From Nocardia huaxiensis (GTDB taxonomy: Bacteria; Actinomycetota; Actinomycetes; Mycobacteriales; Mycobacteriaceae): a DNA stretch of 64,000 nucleotides. Of this stretch, positions 25,161-34,097 are shown piece by piece (the stretch's first letter is position 1; each line of letters opens with the position of its first letter). A model generated the notes under the pieces. It saw only the letters and a list, made by a program, of their open reading frames with translations, was not told the origin of the DNA and ran no database searches. Location of the stretch: assembly GCF_013744875.1 (NCBI RefSeq), contig NZ_CP059399.1, forward strand, positions 6,696,001 through 6,760,000. The letters run 5' to 3'. The position numbers and the translations under genes are program-made.

Positions 25161-26177
25161 GTGACGCTGAAACCCGATGTCGCCGCCTCGACCGACGCCT
25201 CGCCACACTGGCGGGCCGCGGCGGACGAGCGCATGCCCGAACTCGGAAAGTTCTCCAGAACCAATATTCTCACCTGGCTGGCCGGGCGGGCCGGCGGCCG
25301 GATCGGCGGCGGCGGACGCATCAAGGTGCTGGAGGCCATGGGCCGCAGCGGCGCCATGGCCCTCGGTTACGCGCCCCTGGGGATCCGGCTCGTCCTGCGC
25401 AGCAAGCTGACTCGCGTGGACTGCGAGCTGGCCACGCTGCGCACGGCCTGGAACGCGGGCGCGCGCTACGAATGGCATCATCACGTGTACGCGGCCCGGC
25501 TCAGCGGGCTCTCGCTGCGCACCGTGGAACGCGTCACCGCCGGTCCCGACGCCGAGGGCTGGACCGAACACCAGCGCCTGCTGCTGCGCGCGGTCGACGA
25601 ACTGCATGCCGATCGGATGATCGGCGACGCCACCTTCGAGGGGCTGTCCGGCCACCTGTCCGCGGCGCAGATCGCCGACCTGTGCATGCTGGTCGGTCAC
25701 TACGAAATGCTGGCCATGCTGCTGAAAACCCATGGCGTCGAACCCGAACCGGGCATGTGGCGGCGCGGGCCGCTGAAGTGGGTCCGGGACGAGGCGAGCG
25801 GCGACGGGCTCGCGCCCAGCTGGCTGCCCACCTTCAACCGCTACATCACCAACCCGTTCACCCGCCTCTACGCCGGAAAGATCCCGCCCTACAGCGTGAT
25901 TCACCATCGGGGCCGCAAGTCCGGCAGGCCGTTCGCCACCCCGGTGGTCGCGAATTACCGCGACGGCCTGCTGATCGTGCCGCTGCCCTACGGCAGCAAA
26001 TCCGACTGGCTGCGCAATGTGAAGGCCGCGGGCGGCGGCGAGGCGACCTACCGCAGGCAGACCCGCAAGTTCGCGAATCCGCGTGTGGTGGACGCGGCGG
26101 GCGCGACCGAACTGCCCGAACAGGTTCGGCGCTATACCCGGCTGGTGCAGGTGATGGTCGCCGACCTCGTCGACTGA
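25161..26177 (+). CDS. AhpD-like / Ddn-like (F420-type nitroreductase) fusion
   Basis: 338 aa from GTG 25161 behind GGAGGAG. Residues about 30-200 are a CMD/AhpD-like helical domain (CELATLRTAWNAGARYEWHHHVYAA...AQIADLCMLVGHYEMLAMLLK). Residues about 225-335 are a split-barrel domain of the deazaflavin-dependent nitroreductase (Ddn) family: YSVIHHRGRKSGRPFATPVVANYRDGLLIVPLPYGSKSDWLRNVKAAG. Ddn proteins use F420H2, a cofactor of mycolate actinomycetes. The two modules usually occur as separate proteins. The substrate is unknown. It converges on the GMC oxidase gene with a shared terminator. Confidence 0.82.
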   Translation: MTLKPDVAASTDASPHWRAAADERMPELGKFSRTNILTWLAGRAGGRIGGGGRIKVLEAMGRSGAMALGYAPLGIRLVLRSKLTRVDCELATLRTAWNAGARYEWHHHVYAARLSGLSLRTVERVTAGPDAEGWTEHQRLLLRAVDELHADRMIGDATFEGLSGHLSAAQIADLCMLVGHYEMLAMLLKTHGVEPEPGMWRRGPLKWVRDEASGDGLAPSWLPTFNRYITNPFTRLYAGKIPPYSVIHHRGRKSGRPFATPVVANYRDGLLIVPLPYGSKSDWLRNVKAAGGGEATYRRQTRKFANPRVVDAAGATELPEQVRRYTRLVQVMVADLVD

Positions 26178-26190
26178 TCTGCACCCGATT

Positions 26191-26234
26191 CGGTTGTGGC
26201 CCTGCTCCGAGTGCCCGGAGCAGGGCCACAACCG
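26191..26234. terminator. Bidirectional terminator hairpin
   Basis: A perfect 19-bp inverted repeat, CGGTTGTGGCCCTGCTCCG (26191-26209) and its complement (26216-26234), with a 6-nt loop, between the convergent Ddn-fusion and GMC oxidase genes. Confidence 0.85.
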
Positions 26235-26243
26235 TGTTCAGGA

Positions 26244-27854
26244 TCAGCGCCCGGCCGGGACCGCTGCGGCCTGAGGCACATGCGCCATGGCGGCCTCGGC
26301 CATCGCGCAGATGGTCAGACTCGGGTTGACGCCGACGTTCGCGGGCACCGCCGAGCCGTCGCACACCAGCAGATTGGTGTAGCCGAAAACCTGGTGGCGG
26401 CTGTCGATCACGCCGTGGTCGCGATCCTTGCCGATCACCGCGCCGCCGAGGAAATGCGCGGTCATGGGTGCGGAGCCGAGGGTTTCGCCGAGCGCGGCGA
26501 GCGGGCGGCCGTTCATGCGCCGGGCGGCCAGCGCGGCCACCCGGCTCGCGATCTGGATGGCCGATTCGCCGTCGGGGGCAGGGCCGGTGGATTCGGTTTG
26601 CAGTCGACCCGGGCCGAATCCGCGTCGCAGGCGCAGCGCCACATCGGTGCCGCGCATGACCGTGAAGATCACCGTGCGACGCGACCAGTGGCGGTTGCGC
26701 AGCAGCTGCCACAGATATCCGGGATAGCCCGCGAGGAATTGCGCCCAGCGGCCCAGCGCCGAATCGGCGGTGGTGGCGGGTCCGTAGACGAGGGAGAGCA
26801 GCGCGCCGCCGTCGCCGTAGGTGTTGTTGGTGAAATGCGTGTGCTCGTCGAGGAAGATGCTGGAGGTGATGGCGGCGTCGCTGCGGTAGTCGGCCGCATC
26901 CGCGACCGTCGTGGCCGCGGGAATGGATTCGTCATTGGTGCGCACCACTTCTCCGAGCCGTTCGGAGAGTTCGGCCAGCGAGCCGTTGCGCTTGCACGCC
27001 GCCAGCAGCTCATTGGTGCCGAGCGCGCCCGCGGCCACCACGACACCGCGCGCGGTGAATTCCCTCGCACCCCTGCGCGACAAGCCCGGACGACGGGCGG
27101 TCAGCCGATATCCGTCCTCGCCCGATCCGCCGCCGAGGGGCGCGATATCCACGACCTTCAGTTCCGGAAGCACTGTCGCACCGGCTTTTTCCGCGAGCCA
27201 CAGGTAGTTCTTGGGCAGACTGTTCTTGGCCCCGTAGCGACAGCCGAGCATGCACTGCCCGCAGCGCACACATCCGGTGCGCGCCGGACCGTCGCCGTCG
27301 AAATACGGGTCGGGGACGGTCTTTCCGGCCTCGCCGAAATACACCGCGATCGGTGTGCGCCGATATCCCTGCGGCACACCGAGATCCTCGGACAGTTCGC
27401 GCATGAGCCCGTCCACCGGACGCGCCCCCTGGTACGGCTCGACGCCGAACATGCGCTTGGCGGTGTCGAAATGCGGCGCCAATTCGGTTCGCCAGTCGGC
27501 CAATTCGGCCCACTGCGGGTGCCGGTAGAAGTCGTCGCTGTGCGGCTGGTACATGGTGTTCGCGTACACCAGGCTGCCACCGCCGACACCGACCCCGGCC
27601 AGTACCGTCGCATGCTTGTACGGGGCCAGGCGCAGAATCCCGCGCAGCCCGAAGGCGGGCAACCACAGGAATCTGCTCAGCTGGGAGGCCTTCTCGGCGA
27701 AGTCGGCGTCCCGGAACCTCCGCCCCTGCTCGAGCACGCCGACCCGGTAGCCCTTCTCCGACAACCGTAATGCGGCGACACTGGCCCCGAAGCCACTGCC
27801 GACGACGATCCAGTCGAAGTCGAATCTCTGCTGCCCGGACTGGGAACTGTCCAC
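26244..27854 (-). CDS. GMC-type FAD oxidoreductase (ChoD-like)
   Basis: 536 aa. FAD motif GSGFGASVAALRLSEKG (residues about 19-35), the GMC segment GVGVGGGSLVYAN and the C-terminal motif GSAVPANVGVNPSLTICAMAE with the catalytic His/Asn region. It resembles actinobacterial cholesterol-oxidase-like proteins (ChoD family, Rv3409c) more than secreted bacterial cholesterol oxidases; there is no signal peptide. An unusual CVRCGQCMLGC cluster at about residue 190 is characteristic of this subgroup and could bind metal or an iron-sulfur centre. Sterol or other secondary alcohols are plausible substrates. Confidence 0.85.
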   Translation of the reverse strand: MDSSQSGQQRFDFDWIVVGSGFGASVAALRLSEKGYRVGVLEQGRRFRDADFAEKASQLSRFLWLPAFGLRGILRLAPYKHATVLAGVGVGGGSLVYANTMYQPHSDDFYRHPQWAELADWRTELAPHFDTAKRMFGVEPYQGARPVDGLMRELSEDLGVPQGYRRTPIAVYFGEAGKTVPDPYFDGDGPARTGCVRCGQCMLGCRYGAKNSLPKNYLWLAEKAGATVLPELKVVDIAPLGGGSGEDGYRLTARRPGLSRRGAREFTARGVVVAAGALGTNELLAACKRNGSLAELSERLGEVVRTNDESIPAATTVADAADYRSDAAITSSIFLDEHTHFTNNTYGDGGALLSLVYGPATTADSALGRWAQFLAGYPGYLWQLLRNRHWSRRTVIFTVMRGTDVALRLRRGFGPGRLQTESTGPAPDGESAIQIASRVAALAARRMNGRPLAALGETLGSAPMTAHFLGGAVIGKDRDHGVIDSRHQVFGYTNLLVCDGSAVPANVGVNPSLTICAMAEAAMAHVPQAAAVPAGR

Positions 27855-28037
27855 CTCGCGACCTCCACGCTACCGATTTCCCGAGGGACGGTAGCCGTGG
27901 ATTCGAGTGCCCGGCCAGCACTGCGGCAGCCTGCCGATTGACATTTTCCGTCGCCGGGCGCCCGGCCCGGAGCACTGGCGGAGAAAGTCAATTCGCTGAC
28001 CGGAACAGCAAACAGCACAGCGCTTTTCGCGCGCCGA

Positions 28038-29081
28038 TCACACCGCTTCGAGCATCCGCGCGGACGTCCGGCCGGTGCGCGCGCGATATTCCTGCGGCGG
28101 GCACCCTTTCCAGCGCCGGAACGCCCGGATGAACGACGCCGCCTCGGAATACCCCAGCCGCGCCGCCACCTGATCGGTGGTCATATCGGTGTGGTCGAGC
28201 AGTTCCTCCGACATCATCTGCCGCACCTCGTCCAGCAGGGCCCGGAAGGAGGTCCGCTCCTCATTGAGCCGGCGCGACAGCGTCCGCGGGCTCATGAACA
28301 GTTCCGCCGCCACCGCCGTCTGATCCGGGATCTCGCCCGGATTGCGCACCAGCAGATCCCGCACCGCGCCCGCGATGCCGGTGCGCGCGTGCCGCCGCGC
28401 CAGCAGGTCCTTGCAGAGCTGTTCACAGGTGCTGCGCGCCCAGTCGTTGGCTTGCGGGAGTTCGAGATCCAGGTACGCGGCGTCGAAGTTGGCCTCGGTG
28501 CACCGCACCCCGAAAGCCGGTTCGACGCCGAACATGGCGACGTGCCGGGATGTGTCGGCGGGGGCCGGATGCGCGAAAGCGATGTAGTCGAGGGGGATGC
28601 CGATCGAATAGAGCTCACGGCCCAGCGTCTGGATGCCGGTCATCACCCGCTCGGCGAGGAACGGCCGCGCGTCCTCGGGCACCTCGTGGTCGTCGAAGCG
28701 GATCCGGACCTTGCCGTCCTCCTCCTCGAAGCTGAGCTGGCCGAACGCGAAGGCGAGTTCCACATTCCGCAGCGCCACATCCACCGCGTCCCGCAGCGTG
28801 CGACTGCTGAGCAGCGCCAGACCCCACGGCCCGTACATGGAGATGTGATAGCGGCTGCCCGCCTCGATTCCCAATCCCGGCTCGTCGCCGAAGCGCGCGA
28901 GCAGGTTGCGCACCACGGTCAGCTCCTGCCGGGCGGTGATCTCCGAATTCGGATCGAGCACCGCCCCCGGCGCGATGCCTGTCCCAGCCAGACAGGCCGC
29001 GGCCGGCATTCCCCGTTCCTCCGCCAGTCGCGTCAAGATATGAACGCTGGAGGTGTTCCTCAGTAGATCCCAGTCGAACAT
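28038..29081 (-). CDS. AraC-family regulator, VirS-like
   Basis: 347 aa from ATG 29081 (MFDWDLLRN; GAGGA upstream), close to the 340 aa of M. tuberculosis VirS. The N-terminal part is the arabinose-binding-like domain of this subfamily (LTRLAEERGMPAAACLAGTGI...YHISMYGPWGLALLSS). The C-terminal AraC HTH (about residues 240-335) has QTAVAAELFMSPRTLSRRLNEE and VAARLGYSEAASFIRAFRRWKGCPPQEYR. In mycobacteria VirS activates the divergent mymA operon at acid pH. Here it is divergent from an alpha/beta hydrolase and near the monooxygenase island, so a similar job is likely but not shown. Confidence 0.88.
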   Translation of the reverse strand: MFDWDLLRNTSSVHILTRLAEERGMPAAACLAGTGIAPGAVLDPNSEITARQELTVVRNLLARFGDEPGLGIEAGSRYHISMYGPWGLALLSSRTLRDAVDVALRNVELAFAFGQLSFEEEDGKVRIRFDDHEVPEDARPFLAERVMTGIQTLGRELYSIGIPLDYIAFAHPAPADTSRHVAMFGVEPAFGVRCTEANFDAAYLDLELPQANDWARSTCEQLCKDLLARRHARTGIAGAVRDLLVRNPGEIPDQTAVAAELFMSPRTLSRRLNEERTSFRALLDEVRQMMSEELLDHTDMTTDQVAARLGYSEAASFIRAFRRWKGCPPQEYRARTGRTSARMLEAV

Positions 29082-29348
29082 GTATCCCGTGTCCTCATCG
29101 ACGTGCAAACCAACAACTGCCCATGCACTGGATGTGGCGAAAGATATCAACTCCACACCGCTGGTGTGGTCCAACTTACAGAATCATCTGTACCAGACGG
29201 TAACGGGCACCCCCGAAACGTTGATCTGAGCCGCCACGGTATGTGCCATTTGCGCCGTTATCTACCAGATCAGCGCATTGTTTTTCGCGTTTTGCCTAAA
29301 CTCTTCACACCGCGTGCGGGCAGACTGAACAACGGGGAGGTGGCGCAG
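29082..29348. promoter_or_regulatory. Divergent promoter region with weak site 4
   Basis: 267 bp between the VirS-like and hydrolase genes, AT-richer than average. CTGTACCAGACGG at 29188-29200 matches CTGTCCCAGACAG (site 2) in 11 of 13 positions, so it may be a fourth member of that operator set. GGGGAGG at about 29335 is the ribosome binding site of the hydrolase. Confidence 0.4.
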
Positions 29349-31013
29349 ATGCGCACTGAGGACGTGCTCGAACGAACTGAGGGCATTCGCCTCAGTATGG
29401 TGACCCAGCCAGTTGCCCTCCCCGCGGGTTTCCCGGACCACCCCGCCGACTGCGACGTACTTCGCCACCTGCGGGTCAGGTGGGACGACGCCGACGCCGA
29501 CCCGGCCCGCGCCGATGCGGTGATCACGCTGTTGCCCGGCGCCATCGCCGGCGCCCGATCGCTGCAACCGCTGGCCCGCAACACCCTCCGCAACCTGCGC
29601 GCCGCCGGCGTGACCGCGGAGGTATGGGTGATCGACCGCCGGGCGAATGGCGTAGAAGATCATTCCGCCATCGAGGTGGCCAAGGCCGAGGGGGACTATC
29701 ACCTCGCCTTCGACTACTACTACGGCGGCCGCACCGTCGGCGGCCGCCGGTTCGCCGGCTTCGTCGCCGATCGCGATCTGGCGTTCCTGGCCGAATTCGG
29801 CATGGCCCGCACCGTGCGGGATCTGCACGAGGTCCTGGTCCGCGAGATTCCCGACCCCGACGTGCGCGCGGAGAAGATCTTCCTGGGCGGGCATTCGCTC
29901 GGCGGCATCCAGGCCGGGACCTACGCCGCGTGGGATTTCGACGGCCGCCCCGGGCATGAGCAGATCGCCGGACTCATCGCCCTGGACACCGTCACCCATC
30001 TGGATCCGCTGCGCCTGGCCGATCGGCCCCGGCTGGCCCGCCCACTCGGCGCGGCGGCGCGCAGACTCGAACGGATCCCGGCGGCCATGCGACGCGGGCT
30101 GATTCCGCGCAGCACCGCCGTATTGCGCGGCGGCTGGGGCAATCCCGAGGCCTTCGCCGTGGTGGCGGCCATCGCCGTCGCCGCCGTCCAAGCGCCCGAC
30201 GAGGAAACCGATATTCTGCGACTGCTGCCCGACAGCGGCACACCGCATATCGCCCTGCGCGGCTCGACCGCCCGCACCTGGCGCGAATTCCTCACCGGCA
30301 CACCGGATTACCGCAAGCTACGGCTGACCAACCGGGCACTGCTCGGCCTGTTCAGCGGCGCGCACACCTCGATGAACTTCGCCGTGCTGTCCATGAGCTG
30401 CGGCACCCTCGACAGCGAGAACGTCGCCCCGCGCACCTTCCCGATTCCCTTCGAGGCCAGTCGAATTCCGGGCCTGCGACCGCTCTATCAAGCCGCGTTC
30501 GGCACCGCACCGCGGTACAGCCCGACGTCTTTCGAGGAGCTGTACCACTGGCGCGACTACGACCGCTGCGGCACCGGCGACGCCCCGGTCCAGCCCAGCC
30601 GCTCCGGCGTACCGGCCGCGACCGCCGCCAGCGAGGTGGTCAGCATCGCGGAACTGGCCGGGCTACTCGCCGGCGGACGCCTCAATGTCTTCGAGGACTA
30701 CTTCCCGAACCGCCAAAGCCTCGATGCCGCAGCGGTATTCGGTGGCTGCCGCAGCGGGTCCCTCGCGCCCGTCCGGCACGAGGCGGGCGCGGCGCGACTG
30801 CCGTACATCAACCTCATGGGCGCCTCCAGTTTCACGAACGTGATCACCCGCTGGGGCGTCTACCCCGAGAACACCCACTGGTTCCCGGGCTATCTGCACT
30901 GCGATGTGGCCGCCGGCGCGGATCCCCGTGCCGACGGCTCCCCCGAACCCGTGGCCGCGAGCCTGGCCGATTTCGTCCGCGCCACCATCTCCACCATCCC
31001 GCTGGCCTCCTGA
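29349..31013 (+). CDS. Alpha/beta hydrolase
   Basis: 554 aa from ATG 29349. Catalytic nucleophile elbow GGHSLGG lies near residue 180. Upstream is the block DYHLAFDYYYGGRTVGGRRFAGF, and near the C-terminus ENTHWFPGYLHCDVAA contains the likely catalytic His. No signal peptide was seen. It shares this whole block structure with the secreted hydrolase at 58842 (DYRLAWDYYFGGKPVDGQRFAGF...CGGHSDG), so the two are paralogues, one cytoplasmic and one exported. It is divergent from the VirS-like regulator, its probable controller. Ester or lactone hydrolysis is expected; the substrate is unknown. Confidence 0.8.
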   Translation: MRTEDVLERTEGIRLSMVTQPVALPAGFPDHPADCDVLRHLRVRWDDADADPARADAVITLLPGAIAGARSLQPLARNTLRNLRAAGVTAEVWVIDRRANGVEDHSAIEVAKAEGDYHLAFDYYYGGRTVGGRRFAGFVADRDLAFLAEFGMARTVRDLHEVLVREIPDPDVRAEKIFLGGHSLGGIQAGTYAAWDFDGRPGHEQIAGLIALDTVTHLDPLRLADRPRLARPLGAAARRLERIPAAMRRGLIPRSTAVLRGGWGNPEAFAVVAAIAVAAVQAPDEETDILRLLPDSGTPHIALRGSTARTWREFLTGTPDYRKLRLTNRALLGLFSGAHTSMNFAVLSMSCGTLDSENVAPRTFPIPFEASRIPGLRPLYQAAFGTAPRYSPTSFEELYHWRDYDRCGTGDAPVQPSRSGVPAATAASEVVSIAELAGLLAGGRLNVFEDYFPNRQSLDAAAVFGGCRSGSLAPVRHEAGAARLPYINLMGASSFTNVITRWGVYPENTHWFPGYLHCDVAAGADPRADGSPEPVAASLADFVRATISTIPLAS

Positions 31014-31017
31014 GCGT

Positions 31018-31088
31018 CCGCACGGCGAATCCGTGCGGCACGGCGCGGTCCGGGCCCGGGTCTTCAGCGAGTCCGCACCCGGACCGCG
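31018..31088 (+). terminator. Two hairpins after the alpha/beta hydrolase
   Basis: CCGCACGG (31018-31025) / CCGTGCGG (31031-31038) with a 5-nt loop, followed by CGCGGTCCGGG (31044-31054) / CCCGGACCGCG (31078-31088). Perfect stems directly after the stop codon; neither has a T-tract. Confidence 0.6.
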
Positions 31089-31317
31089 TGCGCGATGGAC
31101 ACCACGGTGACGCGCGCCCGCGAATCCCTTGTCGCAGTCGAGGTGTGCGGCGATCACTCCCGTCCCGCACCGGTGAGGGCGGTCACAGTCGGAAATTGTC
31201 AACCGGGTGGCTGCCGGTGCCATGGGCACGGCGATCGCCGCTGCATACGGTGCAAAAAGATCTTCGGCCGAGCGATTTCCCGGCATCGGCCGAAGGACGC
31301 CAAGGGAGGAACACCAT
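31089..31317. other. Promoter region of the mce operon
   Basis: No gene is supported in this part of the 304-bp gap. It ends with AAGGGAGGAACACCAT, the ribosome binding site of yrbEA. No operator was recognised, and no mce1R- or mce3R-type regulator gene is adjacent. Confidence 0.45.
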
Positions 31318-32172
31318 ATGCGGACCGAGTCGGCGACCCGAACACGGGGCGATACGACCACGGCCTTGCAGATCGTCCGCGGGAACTTCTCCGACGTCGC
31401 GATCACGAGCCTGCGCACCTTCGGACGGACGGTCGACCTGGGTGTCGAAGCGGTCCGCGGCACGGTCGCCGATCTCGTGGCCCGGAAGTTCCAGTGGCGC
31501 GAAATGCTTTATCAGGCTTGGTATCTGATCACCGTGACGGCACTGCCGGCCATTCTCATGGCGGTTCCGTTCGGGGTCATCGTCTCGGTGCAGGTGGGCA
31601 ATCTGATTCACCAGCTGGGCGCGGATTCGCTGATCGGCGCGGCCGGCGGCATGGGGGTCATCCAGCAGGGCGCGCCCATCGCCACCGGGCTGCTGCTCGG
31701 CGGGGCGGGCGCCTCGGCCATCGCCTCGGATCTGGGGGCGCGCACGGTGCGCGAGGAGATCGACGCGCTGCGCGTCATGGGCATCAATCCCGTGCACCGC
31801 CTGGTGATTCCGCGGGTGGCGGCCATGGTGATCGTGGCACCGCTGCTGAACATCCTGATCATTTTCGTGGGCATCGTGGCCGGGTACTGCGTGGCCATCG
31901 GCGCGCAGAATGTGACGCCGGGCAGCTACTGGGCCACTTTCGGCGCGTTCACCGTGCTGACCGATGTGTGGATCTCGCTGGCCAAGGCCATCCTGTTCGG
32001 CTTCCTGGTGGTGATCGTGGCCTGTCAGCGCGGACTGGAGGCGCGCGGCGGGCCGCGCGGGGTGGCCGACGGGGTGAATGCCGCAGTGGTGCTGTCGGTC
32101 GCGGCCATCATCGTGGTGAATCTGGTGATCACGCAGGTGGTCACCATGTTCCTGCCCATGCGGGTGGCATGA
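31318..32172 (+). CDS. yrbEA: YrbEA, MlaE-type permease of Mce system
   Basis: 284 aa integral membrane protein of the MlaE/YrbE family with five to six membrane segments from about residue 60 onward (LITVTALPAILMAVPFGVIVSVQV, IVAPLLNILIIFVGIVAGYCVAI, AVVLSVAAIIVVNLVIT). The family motif is present: ASAIASDLGARTVREEIDALRVMGINP, the coupling helix that meets the ATPase MceG/Mkl (not in this window). With YrbEB it forms the permease of an ABC-type lipid importer. ATG 31318 follows GGGAGGA. It overlaps yrbEB by ATGA. Confidence 0.93.
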   Translation: MRTESATRTRGDTTTALQIVRGNFSDVAITSLRTFGRTVDLGVEAVRGTVADLVARKFQWREMLYQAWYLITVTALPAILMAVPFGVIVSVQVGNLIHQLGADSLIGAAGGMGVIQQGAPIATGLLLGGAGASAIASDLGARTVREEIDALRVMGINPVHRLVIPRVAAMVIVAPLLNILIIFVGIVAGYCVAIGAQNVTPGSYWATFGAFTVLTDVWISLAKAILFGFLVVIVACQRGLEARGGPRGVADGVNAAVVLSVAAIIVVNLVITQVVTMFLPMRVA

Positions 32173-33038
32173 TGACGGCCGCACCGTACGCCCCCAAGGG
32201 CTTGAATTGGCTTGTGCGCCTGTACAACCGGCGCGGACGCACACTCACGCCGATGGAGAACGCCGGATTCGCGCTCGGATTCGTCTGGCAGGCGCTGTCC
32301 GGAATCCCGTTGACGCTGCGCCGCTATCGTGCCGAGACGCTGCGCACCATCACCGATATGACCTGGGGCCGTGGCTCTTTCATCGTCGGCGGCGGCACCG
32401 TGCCGATGCTGGTGGTGCTGGGCGTGTCCATCGGCGCGGGCGTGGGCATTCAAGCGTTCGCGGCGCTGGATCTGATCGGGCTCGGGTCGGTCACCGGCGT
32501 GGTGTCGGCCTTCGCCAATACCCGCGAGCTCGCGCCCATCGCCGCGGCCATCGGCTTTGCGGCACAGGCGGGTTGCCGCATGACCGCCGAGATCGGGTCC
32601 ATGCGCATCTCCGAGGAGATCGACGCCATCGAATCGCTCGGCCTGCGGTCGGTGCCGTTCGTGGTGACCACCCGCGTCATCGCGGGCGCGGTGGCCATCG
32701 TGCCGACCTTCCTCATCGCGCTCATCCTGTCGTATCTGGCCTGCTCCACGGTGATCGTGGCCTTGCACGGCCAGGCCAGCGGGGTGTACGACCACTATTT
32801 CTTCCAGTTCACCAGCGGGTACGACATCCTCGCCGCGGTGGTCAAGATCCTGGTGTTCGGCGTCGCGGTGATCCTGATCCATTGCTACTACGGCTTTTTC
32901 GCCTCCGGTGGGCCCGAGGGCGTTGGCATCGCCTCGGGTCGGGCGGTGCGCGCCAGCTTCGTCGCCATCATCGGCCTGGACATGGTGCTGACACTGCTGC
33001 TGTGGGGCATCAATTCCTCGATCGAATTCCCGGGGTGA
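32169..33038 (+). CDS. yrbEB: YrbEB, MlaE-type permease of Mce system
   Basis: 289 aa, second permease subunit. The MlaE coupling motif is GCRMTAEIGSMRISEEIDAIESLGLRSVPFVV, with several membrane helices around it (PTFLIALILSYLACSTVIVAL, ILVFGVAVILIHCYYGFFA, FVAIIGLDMVLTLLLWGI). Translation is coupled to yrbEA (ATGATG overlap with its TGA). It pairs with YrbEA in the plasma membrane to pass lipids or sterols taken up through the Mce tube. Confidence 0.93.
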   Translation: MMTAAPYAPKGLNWLVRLYNRRGRTLTPMENAGFALGFVWQALSGIPLTLRRYRAETLRTITDMTWGRGSFIVGGGTVPMLVVLGVSIGAGVGIQAFAALDLIGLGSVTGVVSAFANTRELAPIAAAIGFAAQAGCRMTAEIGSMRISEEIDAIESLGLRSVPFVVTTRVIAGAVAIVPTFLIALILSYLACSTVIVALHGQASGVYDHYFFQFTSGYDILAAVVKILVFGVAVILIHCYYGFFASGGPEGVGIASGRAVRASFVAIIGLDMVLTLLLWGINSSIEFPG

Positions 33039-33041
33039 CAC

Positions 33042-34097
33042 ATGCCTAACTATGGGATACCGGGAGTGGAGACCACCCGGAACCGAGCCCGTGCGGCCGG
33101 TGCGGCGCTGGCGGCGCTGCTGGTGCTGGCGGTCCCGGCCTGGAACGTCTACACCGATCGCTCGACCGGTGACCGCATTCGCATCCAATTGCGCACCGAG
33201 CAGACCGGGGAGGGCATCGTCGCCGGCGCCTCGGTGCGCTACGACGGCGTGGCCGTCGGTGAGATCACCGAGGTGGCGCCGATCGATCAGGGGCGGCAGC
33301 TGCTGACGCTGGAACTGGATCGCGCGCAGACCGCCGGGCTCACCGACGCGCTGAGCGTGGATTACGCGCCGGAGAACCTGTTCGGTGTCAGCGCCGTCGC
33401 GCTGCGCAAGGCCGAGGGCGGCGCGGCGCTGCGCGACGGGCAGCTCATCGATCTGGCGGGCAAGGTCACCGACGTGACCATGGGCGCGCTGCTGCGGCAG
33501 CTCACCAGCACCGCCACCGATGTGCTCACCCCGAAACTGACCGAACTGCTCACCCAGGTCAACGGTGATCTGCGGGCGTTCACGCCGATGCTGCAGGCGG
33601 TGATCATGCTCAATACCGTCGTCGCCGACACCCAGCAGTATCCGGTGTCGTATCTGCTCGGCCGGTACAGCGAATTCTTCGACGGCTTCGGCGAATTCAC
33701 CTCTTCCACGTTCAAGCTCGCCAAAGCCATCATGGATATCGAAGTCTTCGTCAATGATCGCGACCGCTACAACGCCTCCATCGACATGCTGCGCAATGGC
33801 GCGCTCGGCGGGATCGCGAACGTCTTGAACGTGGCGGGAACGCATTTCGCGGCGTCCACCGATCAGCTGGCGCCGACCGTGCAGGCGCTGGCGGACACCA
33901 TCGCCGATCCGGCGGCCGCGCGAGCGCAGGTGACCGAGATGATCGAGCGGCTGCACCGGGTCTTCGCCGACACCCCGAACGGGCCCACCGTGAATCTCGC
34001 GGTCACGCTGAAAGGCGTTCCCGCCGTGGGTATTCCGATGCTCGGCCAGCAGGCGTTCGCGGCGCTCACCGCTCCGGCGACGGAGGGCGGGCGATGA
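33042..34097 (+). CDS. mceA: MceA substrate-binding subunit
   Basis: 351 aa. One N-terminal membrane anchor (about residues 18-36, AALAALLVLAVPAWNVY), then an MCE/MlaD domain (about residues 40-120, VRYDGVAVGEITEVAPIDQ...LLTLELDR) and a long helical region that in Mce proteins builds the hexameric tunnel across the periplasm. First of six mce genes in the canonical order A to F. It overlaps mceB by ATGA. Confidence 0.92.
   Translation: MPNYGIPGVETTRNRARAAGAALAALLVLAVPAWNVYTDRSTGDRIRIQLRTEQTGEGIVAGASVRYDGVAVGEITEVAPIDQGRQLLTLELDRAQTAGLTDALSVDYAPENLFGVSAVALRKAEGGAALRDGQLIDLAGKVTDVTMGALLRQLTSTATDVLTPKLTELLTQVNGDLRAFTPMLQAVIMLNTVVADTQQYPVSYLLGRYSEFFDGFGEFTSSTFKLAKAIMDIEVFVNDRDRYNASIDMLRNGALGGIANVLNVAGTHFAASTDQLAPTVQALADTIADPAAARAQVTEMIERLHRVFADTPNGPTVNLAVTLKGVPAVGIPMLGQQAFAALTAPATEGGR

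Noticed and set aside
28978..29000. CTGTC...GACAG inverted repeat resembling the shared operator
   Set aside because: It lies inside the VirS-like coding region with a longer spacer (7 instead of 3) and is explained by codons.
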